In this document: one piece after another, positions 26,556-32,869 of the stretch | Layout of the letters: every line of letters begins with the position of its first letter | Position numbering within the stretch: position 1 is the first letter of the stretch | Source: Methylorubrum extorquens | Lineage (GTDB): Bacteria > Pseudomonadota > Alphaproteobacteria > Rhizobiales > Beijerinckiaceae | Assembly: GCA_019695455.1 (NCBI GenBank) | Contig: JAEUAC010000027.1 | Span: forward strand, 1-32,869 | Direction: 5' to 3' | Length of the DNA stretch: 32,869 bases | Notes under the pieces: model-generated | The model's input: only the letters and a program-made list of their open reading frames with translations | Told to the model about the DNA's origin: nothing | The model's database searches: none | Translations under genes and position numbers: made by a program

Positions 26556-27610
26556 AGACCTTCGACTACGTCCGGCCCGCCTCCGTCGCCGAGGCCGTCG
26601 CGGCCGCGGCCGCGCCCGGCGCCGCCTTTCTCGCCGCGGGCACGAACCTGCTCGACCTCATGAAGGGCGGCATCGCCCGCCCCGACCGGCTCGTCGACGT
26701 GACGCGGCTGCCCGGGCTCGACCGCATCGAGCGGAGCCACGACGGCGGGTTCCGCATCGGCGCGACCGTCCGCAACGCGGACCTCGCCCACGACGCGGCC
26801 TTCGCCCGCGCCTGCCCGGCCGTGGCGGAGGCGCTGCTGTCCGGCGCGTCCGCCCAGCTGCGCAACGCCGCGACCACCGGCGGCAACCTCCTCCAGCGCA
26901 CGCGCTGCCCGTATTTCTACGACACGGCCAGCGCCTGCAACAAGCGCGAGCCCGGCTCCGGCTGCGACGCGCGCGAGGGCGAGAACCGCCTCCACGCGGT
27001 GCTCGGCTGGAGCGACAGCTGCATCGCCACGAACCCGTCCGACCTCTGCGTGCCGCTCGTCGCCCTGGACGCGATCGTCGAGATCGAGGGCCGGGCCGGC
27101 CGGCGCGAGATCCCGCTCGAGGCGTTCCACCGCCTGCCGGGCGACGCGCCGGAGCGCGACAGCGTGCTCGAACCGGGCGACCTGATCGTCGCCGTCCGCG
27201 TCCCGGCCGAGGCGGCCGCCTTCGCCGGCCATGCGCGCTACCTGAAGGTCCGGGAGCGCACCTCCTACGCCTTCGCGGTCGTGTCCGCCGCGGCCGGCCT
27301 GCGGCTCGAGGGGGGCCGGATCGCCGAGGCCCGCATCGCGCTCGGGGGCGTCGCCCTGAAGCCGTGGCGCGCCCGGGAGGCCGAGGCGACGCTCGCCGGA
27401 GCTCCGGCCGGTCCCGAGGCGTTCCGCCGGGCCGCCGACGTCGCGCTGGCCGAGGCCCGGCCCTCGGGCGACAACGCCTTCAAGATCGAGCTCGCGCGCC
27501 GGATCGTGGTGCGCGCGCTGACGCTCGCGGCCGCCGGCACGCCCGACCGGGTCGCGGCGCTGCCCGCCTCCGCCTTCGCCGCATCGACCGGAGCCACCCT
27601 CCATGTCTGA
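26552..27610 (+). CDS. Molybdoenzyme FAD-binding subunit with PaoB-type [4Fe-4S] insertion
   Basis: FLAAGTNLLDLMKGGIARPDRLVDV FAD site; RTRCPYFYDTASACNKREPGSGCDAREGENRLHAVLGWSDSCIATNPSDLCV cysteine pattern. Confidence 0.93.
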   Translation: MKTFDYVRPASVAEAVAAAAAPGAAFLAAGTNLLDLMKGGIARPDRLVDVTRLPGLDRIERSHDGGFRIGATVRNADLAHDAAFARACPAVAEALLSGASAQLRNAATTGGNLLQRTRCPYFYDTASACNKREPGSGCDAREGENRLHAVLGWSDSCIATNPSDLCVPLVALDAIVEIEGRAGRREIPLEAFHRLPGDAPERDSVLEPGDLIVAVRVPAEAAAFAGHARYLKVRERTSYAFAVVSAAAGLRLEGGRIAEARIALGGVALKPWRAREAEATLAGAPAGPEAFRRAADVALAEARPSGDNAFKIELARRIVVRALTLAAAGTPDRVAALPASAFAASTGATLHV

Positions 27611-29857
27611 GATCGCCCTCAACCAGGCGCCCGCCCATCTCCGGCAGGGCTCCAACATCGGCCAGCCGCTGACCCGCCGCGAGGGGATCCTCAAGGTGAC
27701 CGGCGCCGCGACCTACGCGGCCGACAACAACCCGCCCGGGATGCTCTACGCCGTCCTCGCCGTGAGCAGCGTCGCGCGCGGCCGGGTGGCCTCGCTCGAC
27801 GTGGCGGCCGCCAGGGCGCATCCGGGGATCGTCGACGTCATGACGCCCGGGAACCGCCCGGCGCTCGCCCAGGACCCGGACGCGAAGGACCATCCCTTCA
27901 TGTTCCGCATGGAACTGCTGCAGAACGACCGGGTGCGCTACGCCAACCAGCCGATCGCGGTCGTGATCGGCGAGACGCTGGAGGCCGCGACCGAAGGCGC
28001 GACCCTCCTCGCGCCGACCTACGAGACCGAGACCGCCCGCACGGGGCTCGACGGCGGCGAGAGCTTCGCGCCGCCCGCCGTCGGCGTCGGCAATCCGGCC
28101 TCCGTGGACCGCGGCGACGTCGAGGCGGGCCTCGCGGCCGCGTCGCGCACGATCGACGCGACCTACGAGACGCCGGCGCAGTACCACAACGCCATGGAGC
28201 CGCACGCGATCGTGGCGTCCTGGACCGCGGACGGGCTGTCGATCGACACGCCGAGCCAGGGGCTCGCCATGGCGCAGGGGCGCATCGCCGGCCTCTTCGG
28301 CATCGCGCCGGACTCGATCCACATCCGGTCGCCCTATCTCGGCGGCGGGTTCGGCTCGAAGGGCCTGATCTCGGGCCCGCAGATCCTCGGCATCCTGGCC
28401 GCCAAGATGACGGGCCGGCCCGTGAAGCTCGTGCTGCGGCGCGAACAGATGTACGGGCCCGTCGGCCACCGGGCGCCCACGCGCCAGCGGCTGCGGCTCG
28501 GCGCGGATGCCGGAGGGGCGCTGACGGCGCTCGACCACCACACGAGGACGGCGTCGAGCACCTTCGACGACTTCTTCGAGCCCGCCTCCGACATCTCGCA
28601 CACGCTCTACGCGAGCCCGAACCTCGCCACCTCGCACGAGGCGGTGCGGCTCGACACGGGCACGCCCCTCTTCATGCGGGCGCCCGGCGAGGCGACGGGG
28701 TCGATCGCCCTCGAGAGCGCCATCGACGAGATGGCGGAGGCCTGCGGCATGGACCCGCTCGCCTTCCGCCTGAGGAACTACGCCGACGCGGAGCCGATCT
28801 CGGGCAAGCCGTTCTCGTCGAAGGCGCTGCGCGAATGCTACCGGCAGGGCGCCGAGCGCTTCGGCTGGTCGGCGCGCCCGCTCGCGCCCCGGCAGATGCG
28901 CGACGAGGCGGGACTGCTCGTCGGCTGGGGCATGGGCACGGCGACCTTCCCGGCGCTGATGTTCGCGGCCGAGGCGCGCGCCGTCATCCGCCGCGACGGG
29001 ACGGGTCTCATGGAGACGGGCGCCCACGACATGGGCCAGGGCGCCTGGACGGCGCTCGCCCAGATCGCGGCCGACGGGCTCGGCCTCGACATCGACCGCG
29101 TCGAGTTCAGGGCCGGCACCTCCGACCTGCCGGATGCGGGCATCGCCGGCGGCTCGGCCCATACGGCGACCGCCGGCACCGCGCTCCACAAGGCGGGCGA
29201 GGACGCGATCGCGAAGCTCGCGGCGCTGGCCCTCCGGGACGAGCGCTCGCCGCTCTACGGGGCCGGCAACGCGGGCGTCGTCGCCCGCGACGGTCGCCTG
29301 CACCGCCGCGACGACGAAAGCCGCAGCGAGAGCTACGCGGACATCCTGGCGCGGGCGGACGTCCCGTCCGTCGAGGGTCGCGGCAAGGGCGCGGCCGATC
29401 CGGCGGCGCAGGAGGCCTACGCCATGCACGCCCACGGCGCCGTGTTCGCGGAGGTGAAGGTCGATCCCGACCTCGGCCAGGTGCGGGCGACGCGGCTCGT
29501 CGGCGCCTTCGCCATCGGGCGGGTGATCAATCCCCGCATGGTGCGCAGCCAGATCTACGGCGGCATGATCTGGGGCGTGTCGTTCGCCCTGCACGAGAAG
29601 GCCATCGTCGACGCCCGCACGGGCCGGCCCATGAACCCGAACCTCGGCGAGTACCACATCCCCGTGAACGCCGACGTGCCGGCCCTCGAGGCGATCGTCG
29701 TCGACGAGCAGGACGCGCACGTGAACGCGCTCGGCATCAAGGCGTGGGCGAGATCGGCGTCACGGGGTCGGCGGGGGCCGTCGCCAACGCGATCTGGCAC
29801 GCGACCGGGACGCGCGTCCGCGAGTTCCCGGTCACGCTGGACCGCCTGCTCGGCTGA
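27603..29857 (+). pseudogene. Molybdopterin-binding large subunit (PaoC/XdhB-like), apparent -1 nt frameshift at about 29741; functional status unresolved
   Basis: ORF 27603-29909 gives GGGFGSKG, MRAPGEATGS, HDMGQGAWTALAQI, but the expected C-terminus (GVGEIGVTGSAGAVANAIWHATGTRVREFPVTLDRLLG) is only in the frame ending at 29857. Could be a true mutation or an assembly error. Confidence 0.88.
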
Positions 29858-29871
29858 CGACCAGCCCGCCG

Positions 29872-29904
29872 GATGCGGCTCCCCCCTGGAGCCGGCGCCG
29901 CATC
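29872..29904 (+). terminator. Hairpin downstream of the molybdoenzyme operon (terminator-like, no U-tract)
   Basis: GATGCGGCTCC (29872-29882) can pair with GGAGCC (29888-29893) plus GCCGCATC (29897-29904), with a small bulge. Confidence 0.3.
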
Positions 29905-29950
29905 GGTGACAGGATGGATCCCGACCCATGACGAGGATCGGGAGCATCCC

Positions 29951-30586
29951 ATGAGCGATGGCGGGCTGGACGCGAAGGCGCCGATCCGGACGGCGGACGA
30001 GCTTCGGCGGGAATACGGGCCCATCAACCCGCTCGCCGACAAGAAGGTGATGCCGTTCCTCGACACGTTCTGCCGGGACTTCATCGCGCTCTCGCCCTTC
30101 CTCGTCCTCGCCTCCAGCGACGGCGAGGGGCGGGCGGATGCGAGCCCGCGCGGCGACGCGCCCGGCTTCGTCGCCGTGCTCGACGACAGGACGCTCCTCA
30201 TCCCCGACCGGCTCGGCAACAAGCGCGTCGATTCGTTCGGCAACATCCTGGCCGCGCCGGGCGTCGGCCTCATCTTCATGGTGCCGGGCATCAACGAGAC
30301 GCTGCGCGTGAACGGCCGGGCCGCGATCACGCGGGACGCGGCCCTGCTGGCGCCGCTCGTCGCGGGCGGCAAGGTGCCGACCGTCGGCCTCCTCGTCCAC
30401 GTGGACGAGACCTTCTTCCATTGCGGCAAGGCGCTGATGCGCTCGAAGCTCTGGGACGCGGGCGCGCAGGTCCCCCGCGACGCCTTCCCGACGCTCGGCC
30501 GCATCATCGCCGAGCAGACCGCCTCCATCGACGTCGCGACCGCCGAGAAGACCATGGAGGAGGCCTACCGGCTCCGCCTCTACTGA
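29951..30586 (+). CDS. Pyridoxamine 5'-phosphate oxidase (PPOX) family FMN-binding protein
   Basis: FLVLASSDGEGRADASPRGDAPGFVAVLDDRTLLIPDRLGNKRVDSFGNILAAPGVGLIFMVPGINETLRVNGRAAIT; ATG at 29951. Confidence 0.9.
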   Translation: MSDGGLDAKAPIRTADELRREYGPINPLADKKVMPFLDTFCRDFIALSPFLVLASSDGEGRADASPRGDAPGFVAVLDDRTLLIPDRLGNKRVDSFGNILAAPGVGLIFMVPGINETLRVNGRAAITRDAALLAPLVAGGKVPTVGLLVHVDETFFHCGKALMRSKLWDAGAQVPRDAFPTLGRIIAEQTASIDVATAEKTMEEAYRLRLY

Positions 30587-30593
30587 GGGCCGG

Positions 30594-32869
30594 TCAGGCG
30601 GACGCGGGCGCGGCCGACAGCTCGTCCAGGAGCCCGGCGGCGGCGTTTGAGCGGGGCGTCCACAGCCCGCGCCGGATCGCCTCCGCGAAGCGCTCCGCCA
30701 TCTCGCGCAGCGCCGCCGGGTTCGCGCCGGCGAGGAAGTCGCGCACCGCGTCGTCGGCCAGGTAGGCGGCGAAGACCTGGTCGAAATGGTGGTCGCGCAC
30801 GGCGTCCGTCGTCGCCGCGAAGCCGAACAGGTAGTCGAGCGTGGCGGCCATCTCGAAGGCGCCCTTGTAGCCGTGCCGCATGGCGCCCGCGATCCATTTC
30901 GGGTTGGCGGCCCGGCCGCGCACCACCCGGGCGATCTCCTCGCCGAGCGTGCGCGCCAGCGGCGTCTCCGGCCGGGAGGTGTCGAGATGGTAGATGCGGG
31001 GCGCCGCGCCCCGGGCGACCTCCACGGCGGCCGCGAGCCCGCCCATGAACTGGTAGTAGTCGTCCGAATCGAGCACGTCGTGCTCGCGGTTGTCCTGGGC
31101 CTGCACGACGGCCTCGACGCGGGCGAGGCTGCGCACGAGGCCGTCGCGCGCCTCCGCGCCGTCGAGGCCGCTCCCGTAGGCGAAGCCGCCCCAGGCGAGG
31201 TAGGCGTCCGCGAGGTCGCCGCGGCCGCTCCAGCCGCCCTCGTCGACGAGGGCCTGCAGGCCCGCCCCGTAGGCGCCGGGCTTGGAGCCGAAGACGCGGG
31301 TGCCGGCGAGGCGCGCGGCCACGTCGGCGCTCAGGCCCTCGGCCGCGAGGCGCGCCGAATCCGCCCGCGCGTGGGCCGCGAGCGGGTTGTCCTCGTCCGG
31401 CTCGGGGAGCGCCGCGATGGCCCGGACGGCCGTGTCGAAGAGGTCGACCTGGATCGGGAAGGCGTCGCGGAACAGGCCGGAGATGCGCAGCGTGACGTCC
31501 ACGCGCGGGCGCCGCAGCTCGTCCGTGCGCATCACCTGGAAGCCCGTGACGCGGCCGGAACCGGGCTCCCAGACGGGCCGCGCCCCGATCAGGGCCAGCG
31601 CCTGCGCGACGTCGTCGCCGCCCGTGCGCATGTTGGCCGTGCCCCAGACGGAGAGCGCCACCGCGCGGGGCCACTCGCCCTCCTCCTGCCAATGGCGCTC
31701 GACCAGCCGCTCGGCCGCCTCCCGGCCCGTGCGCCAGGCGGTCTCGCTCGGCACCGCCCGCATGTCGACGGCGAAGAAGTTGCGCCCCGTCGGCAGCACG
31801 TCCGGCCGGCCGCGGGTCGGCGCTCCCGACGGGCCCGGCGGCACGAAGCGCCCGTCGAGCGCGCCCAGCACGCCGGCGATCTCCGCCGCCCCGCAGGCCG
31901 CGAGGCGCGGCCGCAGCACGGCCTCCACCCAGCCGAGGACCGCGCGCGTCCGGGTCCAGGCCGGGGGCGCGTCCATCGCGCCCGCGACGAGGGCCAGCGC
32001 CAGGTCCTCGATCCGCTCCACGGCGTCGCCCGCGAGCCGCCACGGCGCGGCCGACCGGGCGGCGAGGACGGGCGGGCGCGGGCCCGTCCAGGGCGCCGCG
32101 AGGTCGGGCCCGAGCGGATCGAAGCCGTCGAGGCCGAGATCGGCCGCGATCGCCCGGTGGAGGGACGCGTCCTCCGGGCGGAGCTCCGACCGCGGCAGGC
32201 GCAGGATCGCGACGATCAGCGGATCGCGGACGGCCGCCTCCGGATCGCGGCCGAAGACGTGCAGCCCGTCGCGGATCTGCATCTCCTTCAGGTCGCAGAG
32301 ATGGGCGTCGATGCGGCGGAGCACCTCGCCCTCGTCCGTGTCCGGCCGGATGTCGAGGTCGGCGTCGAGCCGCAGCGCGCCGGCGCTCGCCGCGATCTCG
32401 CGACCGAGCCGCGCCGCGCGCGCCGGGTCGAGGTCGGAGGCGAGCGCGTATTCGTCCGCGAGCCGCTCGAGGAGCACGAGGTCGCCGTGCAGCTCGGCCC
32501 GGGCCAGCGGCGGCGTGAGGTGGTCGACGATCACGGCCGCCGTCCGGCGCTTGGCCTGCACGCCCTCCCCGGGATCGTTGACGATGAAGGGATAGACGTT
32601 CGGCAGCGGCCCGAGGATGGCGGCGGGGCCGCAGGCATCCGAGAGGCCGGCCGCCTTGCCGGGCAGCCATTCGAGGTTGCCGTGCTTGCCCACATGCACG
32701 ACGGCGTGGGCGTCGAAGGCCGTGCGGAGCCAGAGGTAGAACGCGACGTAGCCGTGCGGCGGCGCGAGGTCCGGCGCGTGGTAGGTCTCCTTCGGGTCGA
32801 TGTTGTAGCCGCGCGCCGGCTGCACGCCGATCGCGAGATGCCCGAAGACGTGGAGGCCGAGGCGGATCG
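30594..32869 (-). CDS. cobN: Cobaltochelatase subunit CobN (N-terminal part lies beyond the window)
   Basis: Open through the right edge: IRLGLHVFGHLAIGVQPARGYNIDPKETYHAPDLAPPHGYVAFYLWL...AVVHVGKHGNLEWLPGKAAGLSDACGPAAILGPLPNVYPFIVNDPGEGVQAKRRTAAVIVDHLTPP. Confidence 0.95.
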   Translation of the reverse strand, partial: IRLGLHVFGHLAIGVQPARGYNIDPKETYHAPDLAPPHGYVAFYLWLRTAFDAHAVVHVGKHGNLEWLPGKAAGLSDACGPAAILGPLPNVYPFIVNDPGEGVQAKRRTAAVIVDHLTPPLARAELHGDLVLLERLADEYALASDLDPARAARLGREIAASAGALRLDADLDIRPDTDEGEVLRRIDAHLCDLKEMQIRDGLHVFGRDPEAAVRDPLIVAILRLPRSELRPEDASLHRAIAADLGLDGFDPLGPDLAAPWTGPRPPVLAARSAAPWRLAGDAVERIEDLALALVAGAMDAPPAWTRTRAVLGWVEAVLRPRLAACGAAEIAGVLGALDGRFVPPGPSGAPTRGRPDVLPTGRNFFAVDMRAVPSETAWRTGREAAERLVERHWQEEGEWPRAVALSVWGTANMRTGGDDVAQALALIGARPVWEPGSGRVTGFQVMRTDELRRPRVDVTLRISGLFRDAFPIQVDLFDTAVRAIAALPEPDEDNPLAAHARADSARLAAEGLSADVAARLAGTRVFGSKPGAYGAGLQALVDEGGWSGRGDLADAYLAWGGFAYGSGLDGAEARDGLVRSLARVEAVVQAQDNREHDVLDSDDYYQFMGGLAAAVEVARGAAPRIYHLDTSRPETPLARTLGEEIARVVRGRAANPKWIAGAMRHGYKGAFEMAATLDYLFGFAATTDAVRDHHFDQVFAAYLADDAVRDFLAGANPAALREMAERFAEAIRRGLWTPRSNAAAGLLDELSAAPASA

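Noticed and set aside
29735-29750. Programmed ribosomal frameshifting as the explanation for the large-subunit frame change
   Set aside because: No recognisable slippery heptamer (atcaaggcgtgg) and the family is not known for recoding; a 1-nt deletion or sequencing error is simpler.
30587-30593. Terminator between the PPOX and cobN genes
   Set aside because: The convergent genes are only 7 bp apart and no hairpin is evident in the gap.
1-32869. CRISPR arrays, tRNA/rRNA genes, prophage, transposons, toxin-antitoxin or defence systems
   Set aside because: No regularly spaced repeats, tRNA-like cloverleafs, recombinase/transposase motifs or recognisable defence proteins were seen; gene content is metabolic and transport.

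Overview
High-GC (roughly 70% or more by eye) bacterial chromosomal window, probably alphaproteobacterial/Rhizobiales-like; this is inferred from gene content and composition, not from a search. It holds about 30 protein-coding genes, with no tRNA, rRNA, CRISPR array, phage module or transposase that I can support. Layout: (i) a + strand catabolic-looking operon (partial amidase, class III CoA-transferase, crotonase-fold protein, SsuABC/TauABC-type ABC importer, PuuE-like polysaccharide-deacetylase-fold hydrolase, divergent SDR); (ii) a cyclic-nucleotide-binding/thioredoxin-reductase-like flavoprotein divergent from an alpha/beta hydrolase; (iii) a Dpp/Opp-type importer (minus strand) divergent from a second deacetylase-fold hydrolase, its substrate-binding protein, a creatininase-family amidohydrolase, a PanE-like reductase and an SDR; (iv) a REP-like palindromic element, a LivK-type binding protein, a tandem-domain Inh/AprI-like protein, a YcaC-like isochorismatase-fold hydrolase, a pirin and a Rossmann-DUF4166 protein; (v) a TetR regulator divergent from a three-subunit xanthine-dehydrogenase/PaoABC-like molybdoenzyme operon whose large subunit has an apparent 1-nt frameshift just before the catalytic GVGE motif; (vi) a PPOX-family flavoprotein convergent with a partial cobN. 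The best leads are the frameshift, a promoter whose 17-bp spacer contains a perfect dyad next to the TetR gene, two neighbouring gene sets that may degrade cyclic amides or imides, several enzymes lacking canonical catalytic residues, and a possible RNA switch upstream of the Inh-like gene.
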